A stretch of 64,000 nt of DNA from Siccibacter turicensis LMG 23730 (GTDB lineage: Bacteria; Pseudomonadota; Gammaproteobacteria; Enterobacterales; Enterobacteriaceae). The stretch covers positions 297,547-361,546 of the forward strand of contig NZ_AWFZ01000042.1 of the NCBI RefSeq assembly GCF_000463155.2. The letters are read 5' to 3'. The stretch's first letter is position 1, and the number at the start of each line of letters is the position of its first letter. The notes under the pieces were generated by a model. It saw nothing but the letters and a program-made list of their open reading frames with translations, did not search any database and was not told the DNA's origin. Position numbers and translations under genes: made by a program. Of the stretch, positions 20,595 to 29,393 are shown piece after piece.

Positions 20595-23500
20595 ATGGCA
20601 CCACGACTGGTCATTATCGGCAACGGCATCGCCGCGGTGCGGCTGGTGGAGTCGCTGCTGGCGCGGGACGCCGACCGCTACGCCATCACGCTGATCGGCG
20701 ACGAGCCGCAGCCGGCCTACAACCGCATTCTGCTCTCGCCGGTGCTGAGCGGGGAGACGTCTTCCGACGCCACCCGCCTGCACGACGCCGCCTGGTATCA
20801 GCAGCACGGCATCCGGCTGCTGCCCGGGGAGCGGGTCAACAGCGTGGATCTCGCCGGACGAACCCTGACGACCACGCGCCAGCAGCTGGCGTGGGATGCG
20901 CTGGTCTTCGCCACCGGATCGCTGCCAGCGTTTCCGCCGCTGCCGGGCATTGACCTGCCGCACGTGGTCGGGTTTCGCACGATGGGCGATGTCGAAAAGC
21001 TGCTGGCGCTGGATGGCCCGACGGTGGTGCTGGGCGGCGGGCTGCTTGGCGTGGAGGCCGCCGCCGCGCTGCGCCTGCGCGGGAGTGACGTCACGCTGGT
21101 TCACCGCCATGGGTGGCTGATGGAGCAGCAGCTGGACGAGGTGGCAGGCGGTCTGCTGGCCGAATCGCTGCGCGCCCGGGGCATTCACTGCGAGCTTGCC
21201 AGCGGCCTGACGGCCATTGAACCCGACACCGTCACACTGGCGGACGGGCGTCGGCTTCCTGCCGGGCGGGTGGTGATCGCCACCGGCGTGCGCCCGCAGA
21301 TCGCCCTGGCGCAGGCGAGCGGCCTGGCCTGCCAGCGCGGCATCCAGGTGGACGGCTGGCTGCGCACCAACGCACCCGGCGTCAGCGCCCTCGGCGAATG
21401 CTGCGAAATCGAGGGCCGCACCTGGGGGCTGGTCGCGCCCTGTCTGCAACAGGCCGACGTGCTGGCCGCCCGGCTGATGGGCGAGGACGTAGAGCCGTTC
21501 CGCTATGCGGATCGCGGGACGCGCCTGAAGGTCACTGGCATCGACCTGTTCAGCGCCGGGGAGGTGCAGGGCGGCCCCGGCTGCCAGACTCTTACCACCC
21601 TGGATCCGCTGGCGCACCACTATCGCCGTCTGCTGCTGCGCGACGGGAAGGTGGTCGGCACGCTGCTGTACGGCGATGTCACCCCGGCCAACGCCTGGCT
21701 TGCCAGCCTGCATCAACCCGCTACCGGCCCGGCGCTGCTGTTTGACGCCCCGGCATCCGCTGACTCTGGAGAGATTTCAATGAACAAACCTGTGCTTATT
21801 CTGGTCGGTCACGGCATGGTGGGCCACCACTTCCTCGAACAGTGCGTCGCCCAGGGGCTGCACCAGCGCTACCAGATTATTGTTTTTGGCGAGGAGCAGT
21901 ATGCCGCCTATGACCGGGTGCACCTTTCGGAGTACTTCGCCGGGCGCAGCGCGGCCTCGCTCTCCATGGTGGAGGGTGACTTCTTTGCCGATACCGGTAT
22001 CGAACTGCGCACCGGCTGCCGCATCGAAACCATAGACCGCGAGCGGCGAGTAGTGCGCGACGCTCAGGGCGCGGAAACGCCCTGGGATACGCTGGTGCTG
22101 GCTACCGGGTCATACCCCTTTGTGCCGCCGGTGCCGGGGCACGATCTGCCGGGCTGCTTCGTCTACCGCACCCTGGACGATCTCGATGCTATCCGCAGCC
22201 GGGCGCAGCAGGCCCGACGCGGCGTGGTCATCGGCGGCGGCCTGCTAGGGCTTGAGGCGGCAAACGCCCTGAAACAGCTGGGGCTGGAAACCCACGTGGT
22301 GGAGTTCGCCCCCTCGCTGATGGCGGTGCAGCTGGACGCCTCCGGTGCGGCGCTGCTGCGCGACAAAATCACCGCGCTGGGCGTCGGGGTGCATACCGGG
22401 AAATCCACCGCGCAGATTGCGCCCACGGAACAGGGGCTGCAGCTGCGCTTCACCGACGGCGGCACGCTGGATACCGATCTCGTGGTGTTTTCGGCCGGCA
22501 TCCGCCCGCAGGATCGGCTGGCGCGCGAGGCGCGGCTGGAGATCGGCGAACGCGGCGGGGTGGTGATTGACGATCGCTGCCAGACCCGGGACCCGCACAT
22601 CTTTGCCATCGGCGAATGCGCCCTGTGGCAGGGCAGAATTTTTGGCCTTGTGGCGCCGGGCTATCAGATGGCGCGGGTGGTGGCCGCCCAGCTGAGCCAG
22701 CAGGATCTGCGCTTCACCGGGGCGGATATGAGCACCCGGCTGAAGCTGCTCGGCGTGGAGGTGGCCTCGTTCGGCGATGCGCACGGCACTACGCCAGGCA
22801 GCCAGAGCTACCAGTGGACCCACGGCCCGCAGCAGATCTACAAGAAGATCGTGGTGGCGGCGGACGGTAAAACCCTGCTCGGCGGGGTACTGGTGGGAGA
22901 CAGCAGCGACTACAGCACGCTGTTGCAGACCATGCTCAACGGCCTGCCGCTTCCCGCAGAGCCCGAGAGCCTGATCCTGCCGTCCCTCAGCGGCGCGGCC
23001 CCCAAAGGGCTGGGTGTGGCAGCCCTCCCGGACAGCGCGTCGATCTGCTCGTGCCACAACGTCACCAAAGGGGATATCTGCGCCGCGGTTGCAGGCGGTG
23101 CGGGGGAGATGGCGGCAGTCAAGCAGTGCACCAAAGCCGCCACCGGTTGCGGTGGGTGCAGCGCGCTGGTCAAGCAGGTGATGGAGCATCAGCTGGCGGT
23201 GCAGGGCGTTGAGGTCAAGCGGGACGTCTGCGAACACTTTGCCTATTCGCGCCAGCAGCTCTACCACCTGGTGCGGGTCAACCACATCCGCAGTTTTGAA
23301 CAGCTTATCAGCCGCTACGGTACCGGCCACGGGTGCGAGATCTGTAAGCCGCTGGTGGGATCAATCCTCGCCTCGTGCTGGAACGAGTATCTGCTTAAAC
23401 CGGCGCACCTGCCGCTGCAGGACACCAACGACCGCTATTTCGCCAACATCCAGAAGGACGGCACCTACTCGGTGGTACCGCGCATGGCAGCCGGGGAGGT

Positions 23501-24653
23501 CACCCCCGACGGGCTTATCGCCATCGGCCAGATCGCCAAACGGTACGGACTCTACAGCAAAGTCACCGGCGGGCAGCGCATCGACCTGTTCGGCGCGCCC
23601 CTGGACGCGCTCCCTGCCATCTGGGCCGAATTGGCCGCGGCCGGGTTTGAAACCGGCCACGCCTACGGAAAATCGCTGCGCACCGTTAAATCCTGCGTCG
23701 GCTCCACCTGGTGTCGCTACGGGGTGCAGGACTCTACCGGCCTGGCGGTCAGGCTGGAGCACCGCTACAAGGGGCTGCGCGGCCCGCACAAGATCAAGAT
23801 GGCGGTCTCCGGCTGCACCCGCGAGTGCGCCGAAGCGCAGAGTAAAGACGTGGGCGTCATCGCCACGGAGCACGGGTGGAACCTCTACCTGTGCGGCAAC
23901 GGCGGCATGAAGCCGCGTCACGGTGATCTGTTCGCCAGCGATCTCGACAGCGAAACGCTGATCCGCTACATCGATCGTTTTTTAATGTTCTACATTCGCA
24001 CCGCGGACCGCCTGCAACGCACCAGTACCTGGATGGACAACCTTGAGGGCGGGCTGGACTACCTGCGCGAGGTAGTGGTCGAGGACAGCCTCGGGATTAA
24101 CGCCGAACTGGAGCAGGAGATGGCCCAGGTGGTGGCGTCTTACCAGTGCGAGTGGCAGACCACCCTGGCCAGCCCTGATCGGCTGGCGCTGTTTCGCACC
24201 AGCGTCAACAGCGACCGGCCGGACGAAGGCGTCCAGCGCCGGATGCTGCGCGGCCAGCCGCAGCCGGTGGCGCGCGTCGAGGTGCAGGACGCTGCGCCGC
24301 CGCGCCGTCCGTGGGAGGCGGTGTGCCAGCTCAATGACATCCCGCGCGACGCCGGGATTGGTGCCCGCCTCGGTGAGATGCAGATTGCGCTGTTCCGCTT
24401 CGGGGAGCAGGTTTACGCCCTCGATAATCTGGAGCCGGGCAGCCAGGCGAACGTGCTGTCGCGTGGTCTGCTGGGCGATGCGGCGGGCGAGCCGGTGGTG
24501 ATTTCGCCCCTTTACAAGCAGCGCATCCGCCTGCGCGACGGCTGCGACCCGGAGAGCGGTGAAATGGCGGTCCGCGCCTGGCCGGTCAAAGTGGAGGGCG
24601 GCCAGGTGTGGGTGGGGAGTCAGGCGCTGCTCCTGCGGGCGGCGGCATCATGA
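20595..24653 (+). CDS. nasCB: Fused NasC oxidoreductase - NasB assimilatory nitrite reductase
   Basis: One uninterrupted 1352-codon frame. Residues 1-395 form a FAD/NAD oxidoreductase like NasC, the electron-input subunit of NasA (FAD motif VIIGNGIAAVR, NAD motif VVLGGGLLGVEAA). From Met396 it is a complete NirB/NasB reductase: a second FAD/NAD module (VLILVGHGMVGHHF, GVVIGGGLLGLEAA), then a BFD-type [2Fe-2S] domain at about 815-860. The sirohaem/[4Fe-4S] core has ligands Cys1034, Cys1040, Cys1074 and Cys1078. A NirD-like Rieske fold without the cluster ligands follows (about 1235-1345). It reduces nitrite to ammonium with NAD(P)H. GGAGAG six bases before codon 396 suggests NasB is also made alone. 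Confidence 0.9.
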   Translation: MAPRLVIIGNGIAAVRLVESLLARDADRYAITLIGDEPQPAYNRILLSPVLSGETSSDATRLHDAAWYQQHGIRLLPGERVNSVDLAGRTLTTTRQQLAWDALVFATGSLPAFPPLPGIDLPHVVGFRTMGDVEKLLALDGPTVVLGGGLLGVEAAAALRLRGSDVTLVHRHGWLMEQQLDEVAGGLLAESLRARGIHCELASGLTAIEPDTVTLADGRRLPAGRVVIATGVRPQIALAQASGLACQRGIQVDGWLRTNAPGVSALGECCEIEGRTWGLVAPCLQQADVLAARLMGEDVEPFRYADRGTRLKVTGIDLFSAGEVQGGPGCQTLTTLDPLAHHYRRLLLRDGKVVGTLLYGDVTPANAWLASLHQPATGPALLFDAPASADSGEISMNKPVLILVGHGMVGHHFLEQCVAQGLHQRYQIIVFGEEQYAAYDRVHLSEYFAGRSAASLSMVEGDFFADTGIELRTGCRIETIDRERRVVRDAQGAETPWDTLVLATGSYPFVPPVPGHDLPGCFVYRTLDDLDAIRSRAQQARRGVVIGGGLLGLEAANALKQLGLETHVVEFAPSLMAVQLDASGAALLRDKITALGVGVHTGKSTAQIAPTEQGLQLRFTDGGTLDTDLVVFSAGIRPQDRLAREARLEIGERGGVVIDDRCQTRDPHIFAIGECALWQGRIFGLVAPGYQMARVVAAQLSQQDLRFTGADMSTRLKLLGVEVASFGDAHGTTPGSQSYQWTHGPQQIYKKIVVAADGKTLLGGVLVGDSSDYSTLLQTMLNGLPLPAEPESLILPSLSGAAPKGLGVAALPDSASICSCHNVTKGDICAAVAGGAGEMAAVKQCTKAATGCGGCSALVKQVMEHQLAVQGVEVKRDVCEHFAYSRQQLYHLVRVNHIRSFEQLISRYGTGHGCEICKPLVGSILASCWNEYLLKPAHLPLQDTNDRYFANIQKDGTYSVVPRMAAGEVTPDGLIAIGQIAKRYGLYSKVTGGQRIDLFGAPLDALPAIWAELAAAGFETGHAYGKSLRTVKSCVGSTWCRYGVQDSTGLAVRLEHRYKGLRGPHKIKMAVSGCTRECAEAQSKDVGVIATEHGWNLYLCGNGGMKPRHGDLFASDLDSETLIRYIDRFLMFYIRTADRLQRTSTWMDNLEGGLDYLREVVVEDSLGINAELEQEMAQVVASYQCEWQTTLASPDRLALFRTSVNSDRPDEGVQRRMLRGQPQPVARVEVQDAAPPRRPWEAVCQLNDIPRDAGIGARLGEMQIALFRFGEQVYALDNLEPGSQANVLSRGLLGDAAGEPVVISPLYKQRIRLRDGCDPESGEMAVRAWPVKVEGGQVWVGSQALLLRAAAS
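21780..24653 (+). CDS. nasB: Internal start: separate NasB nitrite reductase (957 aa)
   Basis: Within the fused frame, ATG at 21780 is preceded by GGAGAG at 21768-21773, an ideal six-base spacing, and opens a 957-residue protein with the normal NirB-type N-terminus MNKPVLILVGHGMVGH. This is the arrangement expected of an independent nasB whose upstream nasC has lost its stop codon. Whether the cell makes the fusion, the short form or both cannot be told from sequence; listed separately so the start is not lost. Confidence 0.6.
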   Translation: MNKPVLILVGHGMVGHHFLEQCVAQGLHQRYQIIVFGEEQYAAYDRVHLSEYFAGRSAASLSMVEGDFFADTGIELRTGCRIETIDRERRVVRDAQGAETPWDTLVLATGSYPFVPPVPGHDLPGCFVYRTLDDLDAIRSRAQQARRGVVIGGGLLGLEAANALKQLGLETHVVEFAPSLMAVQLDASGAALLRDKITALGVGVHTGKSTAQIAPTEQGLQLRFTDGGTLDTDLVVFSAGIRPQDRLAREARLEIGERGGVVIDDRCQTRDPHIFAIGECALWQGRIFGLVAPGYQMARVVAAQLSQQDLRFTGADMSTRLKLLGVEVASFGDAHGTTPGSQSYQWTHGPQQIYKKIVVAADGKTLLGGVLVGDSSDYSTLLQTMLNGLPLPAEPESLILPSLSGAAPKGLGVAALPDSASICSCHNVTKGDICAAVAGGAGEMAAVKQCTKAATGCGGCSALVKQVMEHQLAVQGVEVKRDVCEHFAYSRQQLYHLVRVNHIRSFEQLISRYGTGHGCEICKPLVGSILASCWNEYLLKPAHLPLQDTNDRYFANIQKDGTYSVVPRMAAGEVTPDGLIAIGQIAKRYGLYSKVTGGQRIDLFGAPLDALPAIWAELAAAGFETGHAYGKSLRTVKSCVGSTWCRYGVQDSTGLAVRLEHRYKGLRGPHKIKMAVSGCTRECAEAQSKDVGVIATEHGWNLYLCGNGGMKPRHGDLFASDLDSETLIRYIDRFLMFYIRTADRLQRTSTWMDNLEGGLDYLREVVVEDSLGINAELEQEMAQVVASYQCEWQTTLASPDRLALFRTSVNSDRPDEGVQRRMLRGQPQPVARVEVQDAAPPRRPWEAVCQLNDIPRDAGIGARLGEMQIALFRFGEQVYALDNLEPGSQANVLSRGLLGDAAGEPVVISPLYKQRIRLRDGCDPESGEMAVRAWPVKVEGGQVWVGSQALLLRAAAS

Positions 24654-27286
24654 GCCGGGTCAGGACCACCTGCCCATATTGCGGCGTCGGGTGCGGGCTG
24701 GTTGCTGAACACCTGCCGGAGGGCGGGGTAAGGGTCAGCGCCGATGCCGATCATCCGGCGAACCTCGGGCGCATCTGCGTCAAAGGTGCGGCGCTCGGCG
24801 ACACCCTGGGTCTGGCGGGGAGGCAGCTCTACCCGGAAGTGGACGGGGGGCGCGTCCCCTGGGACGCGGCACTGGAGACGGCCGCCAGTAAATTGCAGGA
24901 GACGGTGCGGGAACACGGCCCGCAGGCGGTGGCGTTCTACGCCTCGGGGCAGCTGCTTACCGAGGACTACTACGTCGCCAACAAGCTGATGAAGGGGTTT
25001 ATCGGCGCGGGCAATATCGATACCAACTCCCGGCTGTGCATGGCCTCGGCGGTGGTGGGCTACAAACGTGCCTTTGGCGCTGACGTGGTGCCGTGCAGCT
25101 ACCGGGACCTGGAGCAGACCGATCTGATTGTGCTGGTTGGCTCAAACGCCGCCTGGACGCACCCGGTGCTCTACCAGCGCATCGCCCAGGCGAAGCAGGA
25201 CAACCCGGCCCTGCAGGTGGTGGTGGTGGACCCGCGGCGCACTGCCACCTGCGATATCGCCGATCTTCACCTGCGGCTGGCACCGGGAAGCGACGCCGGA
25301 CTCTATGCCGGGCTGCTGCGCGCCGTGTGCGAGCAGCGACCGCTTGCGGCGGCGCAGTTCGCCGGACAAGAGGCCGCGCTGGCGAGCGCCCAAGGCTGGA
25401 GCGTGGATAACGTGGCGCACTACTGCGATCTCGATCGTGACGTTGTCACCGAATTTTACCGCCGGTTCATTACCGCCCCGCGCGCCATGACGCTCTATAC
25501 CATGGGCATCAACCAGTCAAGTACCGGGAGCGACAAGTGCAACGCGATTATCAACGTTCACCTGGCGAGCGGGCACATCGGGCGCGTCGGCTGCGGACCC
25601 TTTTCTCTGACCGGTCAGCCGAATGCCATGGGCGGGCGGGAAGTGGGCGGGCTGGCAAACCAGCTCGCCTGCCATATGCAGTTTGTGCCGGAGGATATCG
25701 CCCGGCTTGGGCGCTTCTGGGGCAGCGAGCGGATCGCCGCCACGCCGGGGCTGATGGCGGTGGAGCTGTTTGATGCCATCGAACGCGGTGAGGTGAAAGC
25801 GGTGTGGATCATGGGCACCAACCCGGCGGTGTCGCTCCCGGATAGCGACAAGGTCAACCGGGCGCTGGCGGCCTGCCCGCTGGTGATTGTCTCCGAGGTC
25901 AGCGCCGGAACCGACACCGGCCGCCACGCGCACATCCGCTTTCCGGCGCTTGCCTGGGGCGAGAAAAACGGCACCGTCACCAACTCGGAGCGGCGTATTT
26001 CCCGTCAGCGCCCCTTTATGCCACCCCCCGGCGAGGCGCGCGCCGACTGGTGGATCCTGGCTCAGGTCGCGCGCGGCATGGGCTACGGGGCTGCGTTCGG
26101 CTGGCAGCACCCCCATGAGATTTTCTGCGAGCACGCCGTGCTGTCGGGTTTTGAGAACGCGGGCCGCCGCGCGTTTGACATCAGCGGCCTGGCGGATCTG
26201 ACCCGGGAACAGTATGACCAGCTGTCGCCCGTGCAGTGGCCGGTGAACGCCGCGCATCCGCAGGGCAGCGAACGGATGCTGACCGAGGGACGCGGCTGGG
26301 GAGTCGAGACGCGGCTGACGATGGTGCCGGTTACGCCGCAGCGCTACCGGGAGGCGAATGCGCCGGGGCTGGTGCTTAACACCGGCCGCTATCGCGACCA
26401 GTGGCATACCATGACCCGCACCGGCACGGTACCGCGCCTGATGCAGCACAACCCGTTACCGCGGGTGGCGATCCACCCGGAAGACGCGCGCCGCTGCGGG
26501 GTGACGGACGGCCAGCCGGTGAAACTTACCTCGCCGTGCGGGACGATGACCGGCTTTGCACAGCTGACGGATGACCAGGCTCCGGGCACGCTGTTTGCGC
26601 CCATGCACTGGAACCGACAGTTCGCCAGCGAGTCGGGAGTGAACAGCCTGGTGGCAGGGCACTGCGATCCGCACTCCGGTCAGCCGGAGAGCAAGCAGAC
26701 CGCGGTGACGCTCAGCGGCTGGACGCCGACGTGGCAGGGCTGGCTGCTCAGCCGCGAACCGCCCACGCTGCCAACGTCAATAAGCCGCTGGCGGCTGGCG
26801 CAGGCGGGGGTTACCTGGCTGCGGCTGGCGAGCGATACGCCGGACTGCGGCAGTGTGCAGGCCTGGGCCGCGGCGCGCGGCTGGGAGCTGCAGGTTGCCC
26901 AGGGCGAAGGGATGTGTCATCTGCTGGCGTGGCAGCAGGGCGAGCTACAGCTGGCGCTTTACGTCGGCAGCCGCTGCCCGGAGGTGGATAGCGATGCGGT
27001 GCTGGCGGCCTTTGCGATACCGCCCGTTGACCCGGCAGCACGACACGCGCTGCTGGCAGGTCGTGCCGCACAGCCCGCAGCGCAGGCGGGGCGCATTGTC
27101 TGCAGCTGCATGCAGGTTGGGGAGAACGCCATCCGCGAGGCGATCGAGCAGGGCTGCGACTCTGCGGCGGCGCTGGGGAGGGCGCTGCGCTGCGGTACCC
27201 ACTGCGGCTCCTGTATCCCGGAGCTGCGGGCCCTGCTGGCGCAGCGCGTGCGGGTTACTGACCGAAGCGACCAATCAGCCCGGTAG
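24650..27286 (+). CDS. nasA: Assimilatory nitrate reductase large subunit NasA
   Basis: 878 residues, molybdopterin-guanine-dinucleotide oxidoreductase. The N-terminal [4Fe-4S] motif is CPYCGVGC with a later CVKG. The molybdopterin domains follow, and a molydop-binding domain with TGRYRDQWHTMTRTG near residue 575. The last 60 residues form a BFD-like [2Fe-2S] domain (IVCSCMQVGENAIREAIEQG ... CGTHCGSC). It reduces nitrate to nitrite with electrons from NasC. The ATG overlaps the NasB stop as ATGA. The 3' end overlaps the convergent PEBP gene by 32 bases. Confidence 0.94.
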   Translation: MSRVRTTCPYCGVGCGLVAEHLPEGGVRVSADADHPANLGRICVKGAALGDTLGLAGRQLYPEVDGGRVPWDAALETAASKLQETVREHGPQAVAFYASGQLLTEDYYVANKLMKGFIGAGNIDTNSRLCMASAVVGYKRAFGADVVPCSYRDLEQTDLIVLVGSNAAWTHPVLYQRIAQAKQDNPALQVVVVDPRRTATCDIADLHLRLAPGSDAGLYAGLLRAVCEQRPLAAAQFAGQEAALASAQGWSVDNVAHYCDLDRDVVTEFYRRFITAPRAMTLYTMGINQSSTGSDKCNAIINVHLASGHIGRVGCGPFSLTGQPNAMGGREVGGLANQLACHMQFVPEDIARLGRFWGSERIAATPGLMAVELFDAIERGEVKAVWIMGTNPAVSLPDSDKVNRALAACPLVIVSEVSAGTDTGRHAHIRFPALAWGEKNGTVTNSERRISRQRPFMPPPGEARADWWILAQVARGMGYGAAFGWQHPHEIFCEHAVLSGFENAGRRAFDISGLADLTREQYDQLSPVQWPVNAAHPQGSERMLTEGRGWGVETRLTMVPVTPQRYREANAPGLVLNTGRYRDQWHTMTRTGTVPRLMQHNPLPRVAIHPEDARRCGVTDGQPVKLTSPCGTMTGFAQLTDDQAPGTLFAPMHWNRQFASESGVNSLVAGHCDPHSGQPESKQTAVTLSGWTPTWQGWLLSREPPTLPTSISRWRLAQAGVTWLRLASDTPDCGSVQAWAAARGWELQVAQGEGMCHLLAWQQGELQLALYVGSRCPEVDSDAVLAAFAIPPVDPAARHALLAGRAAQPAAQAGRIVCSCMQVGENAIREAIEQGCDSAAALGRALRCGTHCGSCIPELRALLAQRVRVTDRSDQSAR

Positions 27287-27806
27287 CGGTGAGGGCGTGC
27301 CCTTTCAGCTTCTCAAACAGCGCCTCACGGGTTAACCCTTCCGGCAAATTCGGGTCGAGGTCGGTGGCAATCAGCGTATAGACATAGTGGTGCGCGCCGC
27401 TGCCCGGCGGCGGGCACGGGCCGTGGTAGCGCAGGTTGCCCGGACTGTTTTTGCCACCGGTATAGCCTTTGCCGTCGCGCAGATCGTTAGCGGCAAAACC
27501 GGTGCTGGTCGGGGCGATGTTATAGGCCACCAGATGCGTGACGCCCAGACCCTTTGCCCCTTCCGGGTCGTGGAGGATCAGCGCATAGCTTTTGGTGCCC
27601 TGGGGGGCATGGCTCCACACCAGGGTGGGGGAGTTGTTCTCACCGGTACAATTCGGATTATTTTCCGCGTTACCGGCGAAGCGTTTCTCCAGCATGGCGT
27701 TGTCGGCAAAATCCGGGGACTGCAACATGAAAATATCCTGCGCTGCCGCGATGTCGGAAACCAGCATCGGCAGGCTGCAGAGCGCGGCCAGCAAACTTTT
27801 TTTCAT
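27255..27806 (-). CDS. Exported PEBP-family protein (YbcL/YbhB-like)
   Basis: 183 residues: signal peptide (MKKSLLAALCSLP..., cleavage likely after AAA near residue 22), then a phosphatidylethanolamine-binding-protein fold with its ligand-site segments ILHDPEGAKGLGVTHLVAYN and GYHGPCPPPG-like LRYHGPCPPPGSGAHHYVY. It resembles periplasmic YbcL of E. coli. The physiological ligand is unknown. E. coli has ychN near this position instead. It runs against nasA and overlaps its last 32 bases, so the two transcripts collide; no terminator is visible between them. Confidence 0.85.
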   Translation of the reverse strand: MKKSLLAALCSLPMLVSDIAAAQDIFMLQSPDFADNAMLEKRFAGNAENNPNCTGENNSPTLVWSHAPQGTKSYALILHDPEGAKGLGVTHLVAYNIAPTSTGFAANDLRDGKGYTGGKNSPGNLRYHGPCPPPGSGAHHYVYTLIATDLDPNLPEGLTREALFEKLKGHALTATGLIGRFGQ

Positions 27807-27917
27807 AGCGTCATCTCAACGAGGAGGGTGCATAAAGCGTAGCGCAGCCGGACCCATCGCGGGTGAGGATAATCCGGAAAAGCACAACTCTGGTTAAAAA
27901 ATAGCCAGCCAGGGGTA

Positions 27918-27926
27918 TGTTATACT
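27918..27926 (+). promoter_or_regulatory. Candidate extended -10 promoter of ychO
   Basis: TGTTATACT is an extended -10 box (TG, one base, TATACT at 27921-27926), 58 bases before the ychO ATG. No clear -35 box, as is usual for extended -10 promoters. Confidence 0.45.
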
Positions 27927-27983
27927 GTGCTTTCGCCCGGATTATCCGGATGTTACGTTCAGAGAGATAACGCTAACTAACTG

Positions 27984-29393
27984 ATGTGGAGTTTCTTTTC
28001 CCCCCGATATCGCTGCTTGCTGCTGACGCTCCTGCTGTCGGCCGGCGGCGCGAGCGCGGAACCCAGCTGGTCACAAAAGGCCGCCAATCCCTTCGACAAT
28101 AACGGCGACAGCCTGCCGGATCTCGGTATTGCCCCGGAGAACGACGATTACGAAAAGCATCTCGCGACCATGGCTAAAGCCTTCGGTGAAGAGAGCATGG
28201 TGGATAACGATCTGGATGCCGGGGAGCAGGCGCGGATATTTGCTTTCAACCACCTGCGCGATGCGGTGACCGGGCGGGTCAGCGATGAGGTGCAGTCTCT
28301 GCTCTCTCCGCTCGGGACCACCAATCTCAATCTGCTGGTGGACGACGAGGGGAAATTCACCGGCAGCAGCGGGTCGCTGTTCACGCCCTGGCAGGATAAC
28401 AACCGCTACCTGACCTGGACTCAGTTTGGCGTCAGTCAGCACACCGACGGCCTGGTGGGTAACGCCGGGGTGGGCCAGCGCTGGGTGGCCGGAAGATGGC
28501 TGCTGGGCTACAACACCTTCTACGACACCCGTTTTGACGACCACCTGCAGCGCGCCGGATTTGGCGCCGAAGCCTGGGGCGAGTACCTGCGCTTTTCGGC
28601 CAACTACTATTCGCCGTTCGGCGGCTGGCAGACCGCCTCCGACACCCTTGAGCAGCGTCTGGCGCGCGGGTATGACGTCACCGCTCAGGCGTGGCTGCCG
28701 TTCTACCGCCATATCAATACCAGCCTGAGCCTTGAGCAGTACTTTGGCGATAACGTCGACCTGTTTGATAGCGGAACCGGCTACCACGATCCGGTGGCGG
28801 TGAAGGTGGGGCTGAACTACACGCCGGTACCGCTGGTGACGCTGACCGCGCAGCACAAGCAGGGCGAGGCGGGGGCCAGCCAGAACAACCTCGGCCTGAC
28901 GCTTAACTACCGCTTCGGCGTGCCGCTTGCCAAACAGCTCTCTGCCGCCGAGGTGGCGAACACCAGCTCGCTGCGCGGCAGCCGGTATGACCGCGTCGAT
29001 CGTAACCCGGTACCGGAAGTGAATTTCCGCCAGCGAAAAACCCTGTCGGTATTTCTGGCCACGCCGCCCTGGGATCTCCAGCCTGGCGAAACGGTGGCGC
29101 TTAAGCTGCAGGTGCGCAGCGTCAACGGCATACGCCGCCTGACCTGGCAGGGAGATACCCATGCGTTAAGCCTGACACCGCCGGTAGACAGCGCCTCGCC
29201 TGACGGCTGGACGGTGATTATGCCGGCCTGGGACAGCAGTCCGGGCGCCAACAATAGTTGGCGTCTGTCAGTCACGGTAGAGGACAATCGGGGGCAGCGC
29301 GTGACGTCTAACGTGATTACGCTTGACGCCACCGCACCGTTGACGGCGTCGCCGGAAGAGGATCCGCGTTTCCGGCTGCTGCCTGAGGAGTGA
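27984..29393 (+). CDS. ychO: Inverse-autotransporter family protein YchO
   Basis: 469 residues. Signal peptide of about 24 residues (LLLTLLLSAGGASA). An intimin/invasin-type beta-barrel follows at about 95-320 (GVGQRWVAGRWLLGYNTFYD, FGAEAWGEYLRFSANYYSP). The tail of about 140 residues holds one Ig-like domain. Much shorter than invasin or intimin, and matches E. coli YchO, which lies in the same place beside narL and affects adhesion in pathogenic strains. Its stop codon abuts the narL stop with no gap, so the two convergent genes share terminator space. Confidence 0.9.
   Translation: MWSFFSPRYRCLLLTLLLSAGGASAEPSWSQKAANPFDNNGDSLPDLGIAPENDDYEKHLATMAKAFGEESMVDNDLDAGEQARIFAFNHLRDAVTGRVSDEVQSLLSPLGTTNLNLLVDDEGKFTGSSGSLFTPWQDNNRYLTWTQFGVSQHTDGLVGNAGVGQRWVAGRWLLGYNTFYDTRFDDHLQRAGFGAEAWGEYLRFSANYYSPFGGWQTASDTLEQRLARGYDVTAQAWLPFYRHINTSLSLEQYFGDNVDLFDSGTGYHDPVAVKVGLNYTPVPLVTLTAQHKQGEAGASQNNLGLTLNYRFGVPLAKQLSAAEVANTSSLRGSRYDRVDRNPVPEVNFRQRKTLSVFLATPPWDLQPGETVALKLQVRSVNGIRRLTWQGDTHALSLTPPVDSASPDGWTVIMPAWDSSPGANNSWRLSVTVEDNRGQRVTSNVITLDATAPLTASPEEDPRFRLLPEE

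Noticed and set aside
20127-21716. A 529-codon - strand frame over nasD and nasC, and a 310-codon one at 25517-26449
   Set aside because: Low-complexity, Gln/Arg/Ala-rich shadows of GC-rich nas genes; the + strand products carry intact motifs.
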